From Kitasatospora sp. NBC_00315 (GTDB taxonomy: Bacteria > Actinomycetota > Actinomycetes > Streptomycetales > Streptomycetaceae), in contig NZ_CP108025.1 in NCBI RefSeq assembly GCF_041435095.1, positions 5,456,001 to 5,520,000 on the forward strand: 64,000 nt of DNA, in the 5' to 3' direction. Under the pieces are notes generated by a model that saw only the letters and a program-made list of their open reading frames with translations, made no database searches and was not told the DNA's origin. This document shows positions 9,055 to 17,498 of the stretch, piece by piece; the stretch's first letter is position 1, and every line of letters begins with the position of its first letter. The translations under genes and the position numbers were made by a program.

Positions 9055-9107
9055 TTGACATCATCAATCATTGAGACCTACCTTCGGTTTATTGCTTGAG
9101 CACCTCA
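9055..9107. promoter_or_regulatory. Candidate MarR operators between marR and the oxidoreductase gene
   Basis: Several small palindromes crowd into an AT-rich stretch. TTGA-N4-TCAA lies at 9055-9066 and TCAA-N3-TTGA at 9063-9073, overlapping it. TTGAG-N3-CTCAA lies at 9095-9107. The arms share the same TTGA/TCAA half-site, as expected for a MarR dimer binding two or more sites across divergent promoters. Confidence 0.55.
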
Positions 9108-9148
9108 ATCATCTAGCTCATCAAATCTTTCTGTTCAGGAGCACTGCC

Positions 9149-10075
9149 ATGAAGGCCATCACCTACCGCACCTACGGCGGCCCCGACGTCCTCGTGTACG
9201 GCGACGTCCCGGAGCCGAAGCTCGGCGCCGACGCCGTCCTGGTCAAGGTCAGGGCCGCCTCGGTGAACCCGGTCGACTGGAAGATCCAGGCCGGGTACCT
9301 GGACAGCGTGATGGACACCGTGTTCCCGGTCATCCCGGGCTGGGACGTGGCCGGTGTGGTCGAGCGGGTGGGCGTGGGGGTCACCGAGTTCGCCCCCGGC
9401 GACGAGGTCATCGGGTACGTGCGCGAGGACATGGTCGGCCGCGGCACCTTCGCCGAGTACGTCGCCGCCCCGGTGCGCACCCTGGCCCGCAAGCCCGCCG
9501 CGCTCGACTTCGAGCAGGCCGCCGGCCTGCCGTTGGCCGGCCTCACCGCCTACCAGGCGCTCACCCGCGCCCTGGAGGTGAAGCCCGGCCAGAGCGTCCT
9601 GGTGCACGCCGCGGCCGGCGGCGTCGGCTCGCTCGCCGTCCAGATCGCCGTCGCCCTCGGTGCCCGCGTGATCGGCACGGCCGGCGAGCACAACCAGGAC
9701 TACCTGCGCGGCCTGGGCGCCGAACCCGTGACGTACGGCGAGGGCCTCGCCGACCGCGTCCGCGCGCTGGCCCCGGGGGGCGTGGACGCGGTGCTCGACC
9801 TGATCGGCGGCGACGCCCTGCAGATCTCGCCCGGCCTGCTCGCCGAGGGCGGCCGCCTGGCCTCGATCGCGGACGGAGCCGTGCTGGCGCTCGGCGGGCA
9901 GTACGTCTTCGTCCGCCCCGACGGGGGCGACCTGACGGCGCTCGCCGCGCTCGCCGACAGCGGGCGGCTGCGCGTCGAGGTGGCCGCGACCTTCCCACTG
10001 GAGCGGGCCGCCGACGCCCAGCGGCTCAACGCCGGGGGCCACACCCGGGGCAAGGTCGTCGTCACCGTCTCCTGA
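9149..10075 (+). CDS. NADPH-dependent quinone oxidoreductase-like MDR protein
   Basis: 308 aa. Zinc-independent medium-chain dehydrogenase/reductase: an N-terminal GroES-like fold (MKAITYRTYGGPDVL), SVNPVDWKI, the PGWDVAGVV motif, then the Rossmann motif AAAGGVGSLAVQIA and NADPH-loop residues. The zinc-binding cysteines are absent, matching the quinone/enone reductase branch. The ATG at 9149 is chosen because AGGAG at 9137-9141 sits 7 bases upstream and the protein then begins exactly like the family; the in-frame extension back to 9071 would read through the operators. Divergence from marR suggests induction by an electrophile, quinone or oxidative stress signal. Confidence 0.85.
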   Translation: MKAITYRTYGGPDVLVYGDVPEPKLGADAVLVKVRAASVNPVDWKIQAGYLDSVMDTVFPVIPGWDVAGVVERVGVGVTEFAPGDEVIGYVREDMVGRGTFAEYVAAPVRTLARKPAALDFEQAAGLPLAGLTAYQALTRALEVKPGQSVLVHAAAGGVGSLAVQIAVALGARVIGTAGEHNQDYLRGLGAEPVTYGEGLADRVRALAPGGVDAVLDLIGGDALQISPGLLAEGGRLASIADGAVLALGGQYVFVRPDGGDLTALAALADSGRLRVEVAATFPLERAADAQRLNAGGHTRGKVVVTVS

Positions 10076-10503
10076 GCCGCGCCGGGCCAGCGCCGGGCCC
10101 GTGCCGGACAACGGGAGAACAGACCGCCCGCCGAGGCGGGTGTGCCCGGGGCCCGTGCACTCGGGCCGCCGTGCGATCGCGGCGCCCCGAGCGCCCGCGC
10201 CCGTCATCCGCGCGGAGTACCCGGACGAGTACCCGGATGCGCCGCGCCGCAGGCCGCTGTCGGGAGCTCGGCCGGGGCACGATCGCAGCACTGCTGATCG
10301 ACCACCAGGTCGAGCCGTCGCTCCGATCCGAGCAGTCGTCAGCACCGGATCCGCACCGGCGCCTTCCGTATCCGGCCCACCCGACCCCGGCCCACCTGTA
10401 TCCGGCCCACCGGCACCCGGCCCACCCGTACCGTCCGTCGCGCCGTCACCTCACGGCTCACCGAACCCATCCGCCGCACCGACACCCCACGGAGCACCGC
10501 GAC
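10076..10503. other. 428-bp intergenic region with degenerate tandem repeats
   Basis: No convincing gene. The reading frame of the downstream aldehyde dehydrogenase stays open back to 10171, but the encoded sequence is arginine/proline-rich. From about 10371 to 10432 there are about four imperfect copies of a 14-16-base unit containing CCGGCCCACC. A TACCCGGA direct repeat lies near 10218-10238. The promoter of the downstream gene should be in this region but was not recognised. Confidence 0.45.
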
Positions 10504-11865
10504 ATGACCACCGAATCCTCCACCGCCGAATCCTCCACCGACCCGGCCACCGACCCGGCCGCCGCCGACGCCCCCGCCGTGGTGGCCCGGCTCCGGGCCG
10601 CCTACGCGACCGGCCGCACCAAGCCGCTCGACTGGCGGCTCGGCCAGCTCGCCGCCCTGCGCCGCCTGCTCACCGAGCAGAGCGAGGCGCTGACCGAGGC
10701 CCTGCACGCCGACCTGGGGAAGGGCCCCGCCGAGGCCTACCGCACCGAGATCGGCTTCACCCTCAACGAGCTCGACCACACCGTCCGGCACCTGGACGAG
10801 TGGCTGCGCCCCAAGCCCGCCGCCGTCCCCGAGGGCTTCCTGCCGGCCGAGGCAAGGGCGGTGCGCGAGCCGCTCGGCGTGGTGCTGGTGATCGCCCCGT
10901 GGAACTACCCGCTGCAGCTGGCCCTCGCCCCGGTGGTGGGCGCGCTGGCGGCCGGCAACGCCGTGGTGGTCAAGCCGAGCGAGCTGGCGCCCGCCACCTC
11001 GGCGGCGATCGCCCGCCTGCTGCCGCGCTACCTCGACCCGGGGGCCGTCGCCGTGGTGGAGGGGGCGGTGGCCGAGACCACCGCCCTGTTGGAGCAGCGC
11101 TTCGACCACATCTTCTACACCGGCAACGGCGCGGTGGGGCGGATCGTGATGGCCGCCGCCGCGCGGCACCTGACCCCGGTCACGCTGGAGCTGGGCGGCA
11201 AGAGCCCGGTCGTGGTCGACGCCGGGACCGACCTGGCCGTCACCGCCCGGCGGATCGTGGCCGGCAAGTTCCTCAACGCCGGACAGACCTGTGTCGCCCC
11301 GGACTACGTGCTCGCGGTCGGCGGCACGGCGCCGGAGCTGGAGGCGGAGCTGGCCGCCGCCGTGCGCGAGCGGTACGGGGACGACCCGTCCGCCGACCCG
11401 GAGTACGGGCGGATCGTCAACGACCGTCACTTCGAGCGTCTCACCGCGCTGCTCGGCGACGGCCGGCCCGTCACCGGCGGCGGACACGACCGGGCCACCC
11501 GGTACATCGCGCCCACCGTGCTCACCGACGTCTCGGCGCAGGCACCCGTGATGCGGGAGGAGATCTTCGGGCCCGTACTGCCGGTCCTGACCGTCCCGGA
11601 CCTGGACGCGGCGATCGCCTTCGTCAACGGGCGGGACAAGCCGCTGGCCCTGTACGCCTTCACCGAGTCGCAGACGACCAAGGACCGGCTGGCCGCGGAG
11701 ACCTCCTCCGGCGCACTCGTGTTCGGGCTGCCGGTCTCGCACCTCGCGGTGCCCGCGCTGCCGTTCGGCGGCGTCGGCGAGAGCGGGATGGGCCGCTACC
11801 ACGGCGAGTACTCGGTGGAGACCTTCAGTCACACCAAGGCCGTGCTGGACAAGCCCCTGCACTGA
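10504..11865 (+). CDS. Aldehyde dehydrogenase, class 3 (ALDH3)-like
   Basis: 453 aa, the short length of ALDH3/coniferyl-aldehyde-type enzymes. Visible motifs are IAPWNYPLQLAL, the cofactor lysine in VVVKPSELAPATS, FYTGNGAVGR, the base E228 in LELGGKSP and the nucleophile C262 in AGQTCVAPDYV. The C terminus has PFGGVGESGMGRYHG. These enzymes oxidise medium or long-chain or aromatic aldehydes with NAD(P)+ and detoxify lipid-derived aldehydes. The ATG at 10504 (MTTESSTAES) follows a low-complexity untranslated stretch. The first 25 residues are Ser/Thr/Ala/Pro-rich linker, so a slightly later start is possible. A 14-bp palindrome sits just after the stop (11870-11883). Confidence 0.85.
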   Translation: MTTESSTAESSTDPATDPAAADAPAVVARLRAAYATGRTKPLDWRLGQLAALRRLLTEQSEALTEALHADLGKGPAEAYRTEIGFTLNELDHTVRHLDEWLRPKPAAVPEGFLPAEARAVREPLGVVLVIAPWNYPLQLALAPVVGALAAGNAVVVKPSELAPATSAAIARLLPRYLDPGAVAVVEGAVAETTALLEQRFDHIFYTGNGAVGRIVMAAAARHLTPVTLELGGKSPVVVDAGTDLAVTARRIVAGKFLNAGQTCVAPDYVLAVGGTAPELEAELAAAVRERYGDDPSADPEYGRIVNDRHFERLTALLGDGRPVTGGGHDRATRYIAPTVLTDVSAQAPVMREEIFGPVLPVLTVPDLDAAIAFVNGRDKPLALYAFTESQTTKDRLAAETSSGALVFGLPVSHLAVPALPFGGVGESGMGRYHGEYSVETFSHTKAVLDKPLH

Positions 11866-11955
11866 GGGGCGAACCCGGGTTCGAAACGCCCGGGCATCCG
11901 GTGCGGATCCCGCCCGTCGCGTCCACCGGCGCGGCGGGCAGGACACAATGGGCCC

Positions 11956-13185
11956 ATGAACTCGCTCGCCCACCCGCAGCTGCGCTTCACCCCCACGGTG
12001 AAGGACCCCTCCGGCCCCCGGGAGCTGGTGATCCTCGGCTCCACCGGCTCGATCGGCACCCAGGCCATCGACGTGGTGCTGCGCAACCCCGGACGGTTCC
12101 GGGTGGTCGCCCTCTCGGCTGCCGGCGGCCGGGTCGCACTGCTCGCCGAGCAGGCCGTGCGACTGGGCGTGCACACGGTCGCGATCGCCGATCCGGCGGC
12201 CGAACCCGCACTGCGCGAGGCGCTCGCCGGATGCGCGGCGGGCCGGCCGCTGCCGACGATCCTGACCGGTCCGGACGCGGCGACCGAGCTGGCCTCCCTG
12301 GAGTGCCACTCCGTCCTGAACGGCATCACCGGTTCGATCGGCCTGCGCCCGACGCTGGCCGCACTGCGGGCCGGCCGGGTGCTGGTGCTGGCCAACAAGG
12401 AGTCGCTGATCGTCGGCGGCCCGCTGGTCAGGGCGCTGGCGAAGCCGGGCCAGATCGTCCCGGTGGACTCCGAGCACACCGCGATCTTCCAGGCGCTGGC
12501 CGGCGGCACCCGCGCCGAGGTCCGCAAGCTGGTGGTGACCGCGAGCGGCGGTCCGTTCCGCGGCCGTAGCCGCGAGCAGCTCGCCGCCGTCACCCCGGAC
12601 GACGCGCTGGCCCACCCGACCTGGGCGATGGGCCCGGTCATCACGATCAACTCGGCGACCCTGGTCAACAAGGGTCTGGAGGTGATCGAGGCACACCTGC
12701 TGTACGACGTGCCGTTCGACCGGATCGAGGTCGTGGTCCATCCGCAGTCCGTCGTCCACTCGATGGTGGAGTTCTCGGACGGCTCGACACTCGCCCAGGC
12801 CAGCCCGCCGGACATGCGGATGCCGATCGCGCTCGGCCTCGGCTGGCCGGACCGGGTGCCCGACGCCGCCCCCGCCTGCGACTGGACCAAGGCCGCCACC
12901 TGGGAGTTCTTCCCGCTCGACAACGAGGCCTTCCCGGCGGTGGAACTGGCCCGGGAGGTCGGCACGCTCGGCGGCACCGCCCCCGCGGTCTTCAACGCGG
13001 CCAACGAGGAGTGCGTGGACGCCTTCCTGCAGGGCCGGCTCGCCTTCACCGCGATCGTGGACACTGTTGCCAAGGTCGTCGCCGAACACGGCACGCCCGC
13101 CCCGGGAACTTCTCTGACGGTCGAGGACGTCCTGCACGCCGAGGACTGGGCCCGCGCCCGGGCCCGCGAGCTGGCGGCCGGCTGA
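11956..13185 (+). CDS. dxr: 1-deoxy-D-xylulose 5-phosphate reductoisomerase
   Basis: 409 aa. Second enzyme of the MEP isoprenoid pathway; it converts DXP to 2-C-methyl-D-erythritol 4-phosphate with NADPH and a divalent metal. Motifs are NADPH-binding LGSTGSIGTQAIDV, LANKES, metal-binding VDSEHTAIFQ, TASGGPFRG, WAMGPVITINSATLVNKGLEVIEAH and VHPQSVVHSMVEF. No Shine-Dalgarno sequence precedes the ATG. A CACAAT hexamer at 11944-11949 lies 6 bases upstream, so the mRNA may be leaderless. ispG follows two genes later, with the RIP protease between them, a common actinobacterial grouping. Confidence 0.95.
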   Translation: MNSLAHPQLRFTPTVKDPSGPRELVILGSTGSIGTQAIDVVLRNPGRFRVVALSAAGGRVALLAEQAVRLGVHTVAIADPAAEPALREALAGCAAGRPLPTILTGPDAATELASLECHSVLNGITGSIGLRPTLAALRAGRVLVLANKESLIVGGPLVRALAKPGQIVPVDSEHTAIFQALAGGTRAEVRKLVVTASGGPFRGRSREQLAAVTPDDALAHPTWAMGPVITINSATLVNKGLEVIEAHLLYDVPFDRIEVVVHPQSVVHSMVEFSDGSTLAQASPPDMRMPIALGLGWPDRVPDAAPACDWTKAATWEFFPLDNEAFPAVELAREVGTLGGTAPAVFNAANEECVDAFLQGRLAFTAIVDTVAKVVAEHGTPAPGTSLTVEDVLHAEDWARARARELAAG

Positions 13186-13255
13186 CCGGCGACACGGACG
13201 ACAGGGACGGTACGGACCGGATGGGTGCACAGAGCGGTATGACGGAGGACCAGCG

Positions 13256-14560
13256 GTGACAACAGTGATGTGGGTGGTCGGCATCGTGGTCTTCGCGTTC
13301 GGGCTGCTGTTCTCGATCGCCTGGCACGAGCTCGGGCACCTCTCCTGGGCCAAGATCTTCGGCATCCGGGTGCCGCAGTACATGGTCGGCTTCGGCCCGA
13401 CCCTGTGGTCGCGCAAGAAGGGCGAGACCGAGTACGGCTTCAAGGCGATCCCGTTCGGCGGGTACATCCGCATGATCGGGATGTTCCCGCCCGGCGCCGA
13501 CGGCAGGATCACCCAGCGCAGCAGCTCGCCCTGGCGCTCCATGATCGAGGACGCCCGCGAGGCCTCCTACGAGGAACTGCAGGACGGCGACGACACGCGG
13601 CTGTTCTACACCCGCAAGCCGTGGAAGCGCGTCATCGTGATGTTCGCGGGCCCGTTCATGAACCTGATCCTGGCGTTCGGCCTGTTCCTGACCGTGATGA
13701 TGGGCTTCGGCGTCCCGATGAGCGTGCCGACGGTCCAGTCGGTGGCGCAGTGCGTGGTGCCGGCCGGACAGCCGACCGACACCTGTCCGGCCGGTGCGAC
13801 GGCCTCCCCGGCCGCCGCCGCCGGCCTGCGGGCCGGGGACACCATCGTCTCGTTCGACGGCGACCGGATCGGCGACTACGACCGGCTGCAGGCGGACATC
13901 CGCGAGTCGGCCGGCAAAACCGTGCCGGTGGTGGTCCTGCGGGACGGGCAGCAGCTCACGCTGAACCCGACGATCGGCGTCAACCAGGTCCAGAAGTACG
14001 ACGCCCAGGGCAACCCGGAGAAGGGCCGGACGGTCGAGGCCGGGTTCTTCGGCTTCACCCCGGCCGGCGGCGTGGTCAAGCTCGGCTTCGGCCGGAGCGT
14101 CGACCGGATGTACACCAACGCGGAGACCGGCATCACCTCGCTGGTGGCGCTGCCCGGCAAGATCCCGGGCCTGTGGCACTCGGTGGTGGACGGCACCCCG
14201 CGGGACGCCGACTCCCCGATCGGCATGGTCGGCGCGGCCCGGATCGGCGGCGACGTCTTCTCGATGGAGATCCCCGCCAGCCAGCGGGTCGCCGTCATGA
14301 TCAACCTGCTGGCGGGCATCAACCTCTCGCTGTTCCTCTTCAACATGCTCCCGCTGCTCCCGCTGGACGGCGGGCACATCGCCGGCGCCCTGTGGGAGTC
14401 CGTCCGCCGCCGGGCCGCCCGGCTGATGCGGCGGGCCGATCCGGGCCCGTTCGACGTGGCCAGGCTGATGCCGGTGGCCTACGTGGTGGCGAGCATCTTC
14501 ATCGGCTTCACCCTGTTGGTGCTGGTCGCCGACATCGTCAACCCGGTCAAGATCAGCTGA
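13256..14560 (+). CDS. Site-2 (RIP) membrane metalloprotease, RseP/Rip1-like
   Basis: 434 aa. M50 intramembrane zinc protease. The first membrane helix carries H24-E-L-G-H28. GFGPTLWSRKKGETEYGFKAIPFGGY is the usual amphipathic loop. A PDZ domain covers about residues 175-240 (AGLRAGDTIVSFDGDRIGDY). The C-terminal membrane part has the third zinc ligand in NMLPLLPLDGGH. Such enzymes cleave anti-sigma factors or remnant signal peptides within the membrane. The GTG at 13256 is supported by GGAGG at 13244-13248. A roughly 30-residue insertion with cysteines (QCVV, DTCPAG) precedes the PDZ domain. It is probably co-transcribed with dxr (70-bp gap). Confidence 0.9.
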   Translation: MTTVMWVVGIVVFAFGLLFSIAWHELGHLSWAKIFGIRVPQYMVGFGPTLWSRKKGETEYGFKAIPFGGYIRMIGMFPPGADGRITQRSSSPWRSMIEDAREASYEELQDGDDTRLFYTRKPWKRVIVMFAGPFMNLILAFGLFLTVMMGFGVPMSVPTVQSVAQCVVPAGQPTDTCPAGATASPAAAAGLRAGDTIVSFDGDRIGDYDRLQADIRESAGKTVPVVVLRDGQQLTLNPTIGVNQVQKYDAQGNPEKGRTVEAGFFGFTPAGGVVKLGFGRSVDRMYTNAETGITSLVALPGKIPGLWHSVVDGTPRDADSPIGMVGAARIGGDVFSMEIPASQRVAVMINLLAGINLSLFLFNMLPLLPLDGGHIAGALWESVRRRAARLMRRADPGPFDVARLMPVAYVVASIFIGFTLLVLVADIVNPVKIS

Positions 14561-14612
14561 CCGGCCGCACCGGCGGGTGTGCTCCGCGCCCCGCGGGTGC
14601 CGTACCGTTGAC

Positions 14613-14642
14613 GCCGGGTGCGCGTACGACTGCGCACCCGGC
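14613..14642 (+). terminator. Hairpin between the RIP protease and ispG
   Basis: Perfect 11-bp stem (14613-14623 with 14632-14642) and an 8-base loop in the 137-bp gap. It could partly terminate or process the dxr-protease transcript before ispG. There is no T run. Confidence 0.45.
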
Positions 14643-14697
14643 CCGGCCACCTCAACCGGCCGGTCCACCCACCTCAACCCCGGGGAACCCTGCGCAC

Positions 14698-15858
14698 ATG
14701 ACCGCGATCTCGCTCGGTATTCCGTCCCTGCCGCTCAAGCCCCTCGCCACGCGCCGCGTCTCCCGCCAGATCATGGTCGGCAACGTCCCGGTGGGTGGCG
14801 ACGCCCCGATCTCCGTGCAGTCGATGACCACCACGGTGACCGCCGACATCAACGCGACGCTGCAGCAGATCGCCGAGCTGACCGCTTCGGGCTGCCAGAT
14901 CGTGCGTGTCGCGGTGCCGACCCAGGACGACGCGGACGCGCTCCCGATCATCGCCAGGAAGTCCGGCATCCCGGTGATCGCCGACATCCACTTCCAGCCG
15001 AAGTACGTCTTCGCGGCGATCGAGGCCGGTTGCGCCGCGGTGCGCGTGAACCCGGGCAACATCAAGCAGTTCGACGACAAGGTCGGCGAGATCGCCAAGG
15101 CGGCCAAGGACGCCGGCGTGCCGATCCGGATCGGCGTCAACGCCGGTTCGCTCGACAAGCGGCTGCTGGAGAAGTACGGCCGGGCCACCCCCGAGGCGCT
15201 GGTGGAGTCCGCGCTCTGGGAGTGCTCGCTGTTCGAGGAGCACGACTTCCGCGACATCAAGATCTCGGTCAAGCACAACGACCCGGTCGTGATGATCAAC
15301 GCCTACCGCCAGCTCGCGGCGGCCTGCGACTACCCGCTGCACCTGGGCGTCACCGAGGCCGGGCCGGCCTTCCAGGGCACCATCAAGTCGGCGGTCGCCT
15401 TCGGCGCCCTGCTGGCCGAGGGCATCGGCGACACCATCCGGGTCTCCCTCTCCGCCCCGCCGGCGGAGGAGGTCAAGGTCGGCAACCAGATCCTGGAGTC
15501 CCTCAACCTGCGCCAGCGCGGGCTGGAGATCGTCTCCTGCCCCTCCTGCGGCCGCGCCCAGGTGGACGTCTACAAGCTCGCCGAGGAGGTCACCGCCGGC
15601 CTGGAGGGCATGGAGGTGCCGCTGCGCGTCGCGGTCATGGGCTGCGTCGTGAACGGCCCGGGCGAGGCCCGTGAGGCCGACCTCGGGGTCGCCTCCGGCA
15701 ACGGCAAGGGCCAGATCTTCGTGAAGGGCGAGGTGATCAAGACCGTTCCCGAGTCGAAGATCGTCGAGACCCTGATCGAGGAGGCGCTCAAGCTCGCCGA
15801 GCAGATGCAGGCCGAAGGTGTCGAGGCCGGTGCCCCGACCGTGGTCGCGGCCGACTGA
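14698..15858 (+). CDS. ispG: 4-hydroxy-3-methylbut-2-en-1-yl diphosphate synthase
   Basis: 386 aa. Iron-sulfur enzyme of the MEP pathway; it converts ME-cPP to HMBPP. The N-terminal TIM-barrel shows RRVSRQIMVGNVPVGGDAPI and the conserved QSMTTT motif. The C-terminal [4Fe-4S] domain has C281 and C284 in SCPSCGRAQVD and C316 in GCVVNGPGEA, the three expected cluster ligands. The ATG at 14698 matches family N termini (MTAISLGIPSLP); the frame is open much further upstream only as a shadow of the protease gene. The gene is followed by a strong hairpin. Confidence 0.95.
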   Translation: MTAISLGIPSLPLKPLATRRVSRQIMVGNVPVGGDAPISVQSMTTTVTADINATLQQIAELTASGCQIVRVAVPTQDDADALPIIARKSGIPVIADIHFQPKYVFAAIEAGCAAVRVNPGNIKQFDDKVGEIAKAAKDAGVPIRIGVNAGSLDKRLLEKYGRATPEALVESALWECSLFEEHDFRDIKISVKHNDPVVMINAYRQLAAACDYPLHLGVTEAGPAFQGTIKSAVAFGALLAEGIGDTIRVSLSAPPAEEVKVGNQILESLNLRQRGLEIVSCPSCGRAQVDVYKLAEEVTAGLEGMEVPLRVAVMGCVVNGPGEAREADLGVASGNGKGQIFVKGEVIKTVPESKIVETLIEEALKLAEQMQAEGVEAGAPTVVAAD

Positions 15859-15878
15859 CCGCGCGACGTCATTCCGGT

Positions 15879-15908
15879 ACGGGGTCGTCCGTCGGCGGAC
15901 GACCCCGT
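15879..15908 (+). terminator. ispG terminator
   Basis: Perfect 13-bp stem (15879-15891 with 15896-15908) and TCGG tetraloop, 21 bases after the ispG stop. Confidence 0.7.
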
Positions 15909-15973
15909 GGCCGTATCCGGGTGGGGCCACGGAGTAGGGTGCGGCAAGAGTCTCTCAGTGAGGTGCTGTCTCG

Positions 15974-16867
15974 ATGCTCGATCGAGGTGTGATGCTCCCC
16001 GGTGCGTTCCAGGCCGCCCGCGCCCTGGCGACCACCCGCGTCCTCGAAGCCGCGGATCTCGCGGACACCCTCGCGGTGCTCCACCGCGATCCGGTCGCCA
16101 ACGCGTTCGTCGCCACCAGGGTGGAGTCCGTCGGGCTCGACCCCTGGCGGCTCGGCGGCGAGATGTGGGGCTGGTTCGACGAGAACGGCAGCCTGGAGTC
16201 GCTCTGCTACGCCGGGGCCAACCTGGTGCTGGTCGACGCCGGCCCCGAGGCCGTCCGCGCCTTCGCCGAGCGGGCCCGCCGGCAGGGCCGGCGCTGCTCC
16301 TCGATCGTCGGCCCCGCCGAGGCCACCGCGGCCCTGTGGGCGCTGCTGGAGCGCAGCTGGGGCCCGGCCCGTGAGGTCCGCGCCCACCAACCGCTGATGG
16401 CCACAGCCGCACCGGCCGTCGGGGTGGAGCCCGACCCGCTGGTGCGCCGGGTGCTCCGCAACGAGGTCGAGACGGTGATGCCCGCCTGCGTGGCGATGTT
16501 CACCGAGGAGGTCGGCATCTCCCCGCTGGCCGGCGACGGCGGGCTGCTCTACCAGGCCCGGGTCGCCGAACTCGTCGGCGCTGGGCGTTCGTTCGCCCGG
16601 ATCGGCGACGGCGGGGAGGTCGTCTTCAAGGCCGAGATCGGCGCCGTCACCCGGGGCGCCTGCCAGATCCAGGGGGTCTGGGTCGCCCCCGAGCACCGGG
16701 GCCGGGGCCTGTCGGTCACCGGTATGGCGGCCGTGCTGGAGATCGCCCTGCGCGAGGTCGCCCCGGTGGTCTCGCTCTACGTGAACGACTACAACCTGCG
16801 GGCCCGCGCGGCCTACCGCCGGGTCGGCTTCCGCGAGGTCGGCGCGTTCATGAGCGTGCTCTTCTGA
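15974..16867 (+). CDS. GNAT acetyltransferase with DUF4081 N-terminal domain
   Basis: 297 aa. The N-terminal half (VLEAADLADTLAVLHRDPVANAF, then RRCSSIVGP) resembles the DUF4081 domain that precedes GNAT folds in actinobacteria. The C-terminal half is a GNAT fold with the acetyl-CoA loop VWVAPEHRGRGLS (Q/RxxGxG/A type) and LYVNDYNLRARAAYRRVGF, a classic motif B. The acceptor substrate is unknown. A weak GAGGTG lies upstream of the ATG and a TAGGGT hexamer at 15935-15940 could be a -10 element. It is followed by a second GNAT gene in the same direction. Confidence 0.8.
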   Translation: MLDRGVMLPGAFQAARALATTRVLEAADLADTLAVLHRDPVANAFVATRVESVGLDPWRLGGEMWGWFDENGSLESLCYAGANLVLVDAGPEAVRAFAERARRQGRRCSSIVGPAEATAALWALLERSWGPAREVRAHQPLMATAAPAVGVEPDPLVRRVLRNEVETVMPACVAMFTEEVGISPLAGDGGLLYQARVAELVGAGRSFARIGDGGEVVFKAEIGAVTRGACQIQGVWVAPEHRGRGLSVTGMAAVLEIALREVAPVVSLYVNDYNLRARAAYRRVGFREVGAFMSVLF

Positions 16868-16922
16868 CCCCGTTACCGTGCCGGTCCCGACCGGTGCTCC
16901 GCAGGGAGTAACGTCCCGGGGC

Positions 16923-17498
16923 ATGGAGCAGCTGACCGAGGTGACGATCGAGGCCATCGACCTGGCGGCCTGGGCGCCGTACGCGCTGGAGGTCCAGGCC
17001 GTGGCGTTCGGGCTGACGCCCGAGGAGGTCGCGGTGCGCCTGCAGATCGTCGGGCGGCACGCTCAGCAGCCGGGCGTGATCGCCCTGGGCGCGATGAGCG
17101 GCGGGCGGCTGGTCGGTTTCGGCTACGGCATGCCCAACCACCGTGACCACTGGTGGAGTTCGGTGATCGAGCCGTACCTGGAGGAGCGCGGGTACGCCGA
17201 CTGGCTGGACGAGGTGTTCGCGATCACCGAACTGCACGTGCTGCCGCGGTTCCAGGGGCAGGGCGTCGGCAGCCGCCTGATCCGTACCCTCTGCGAGCGC
17301 TCCGGCCTGCCCCGGAGCATCCTGTCGGCGATCGACGCCGAGACTCCGGCCCGCCGGCTCTACCGCTCGCTCGGTTACCGGGATCTCGCGCGGGCGGTGC
17401 GGTTCCCCAACACGGAGCGGCCGTACGCGGTGATGGGTGCGCCGCTGCCGCTGCTGCCGGGGCGGGCGGCTCAGAGCGCCGCCGCGAACTCCAGGTAG
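16923..17498 (+). CDS. GNAT-family N-acetyltransferase
   Basis: 191 aa. The GNAT core shows ITELHVLPRFQGQGVGSRLIRTL, the acetyl-CoA pyrophosphate loop, and AIDAETPARRLYRSLGY. The acceptor is unknown. The ATG at 16923 is 9 bases after a TAACGT hexamer (16909-16914) and lacks a well-spaced Shine-Dalgarno (AGGGAG is 14 bases away), so a leaderless transcript is possible. The 3' end overlaps the convergent kinase gene by 28 bp with no terminator between them. Confidence 0.8.
   Translation: MEQLTEVTIEAIDLAAWAPYALEVQAVAFGLTPEEVAVRLQIVGRHAQQPGVIALGAMSGGRLVGFGYGMPNHRDHWWSSVIEPYLEERGYADWLDEVFAITELHVLPRFQGQGVGSRLIRTLCERSGLPRSILSAIDAETPARRLYRSLGYRDLARAVRFPNTERPYAVMGAPLPLLPGRAAQSAAANSR

Noticed and set aside
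10339..13542. 1067-aa minus-strand open frame
   Set aside because: Shadow of the ALDH, dxr and RIP genes; composition is Arg/Gly/Asp/His without any domain.
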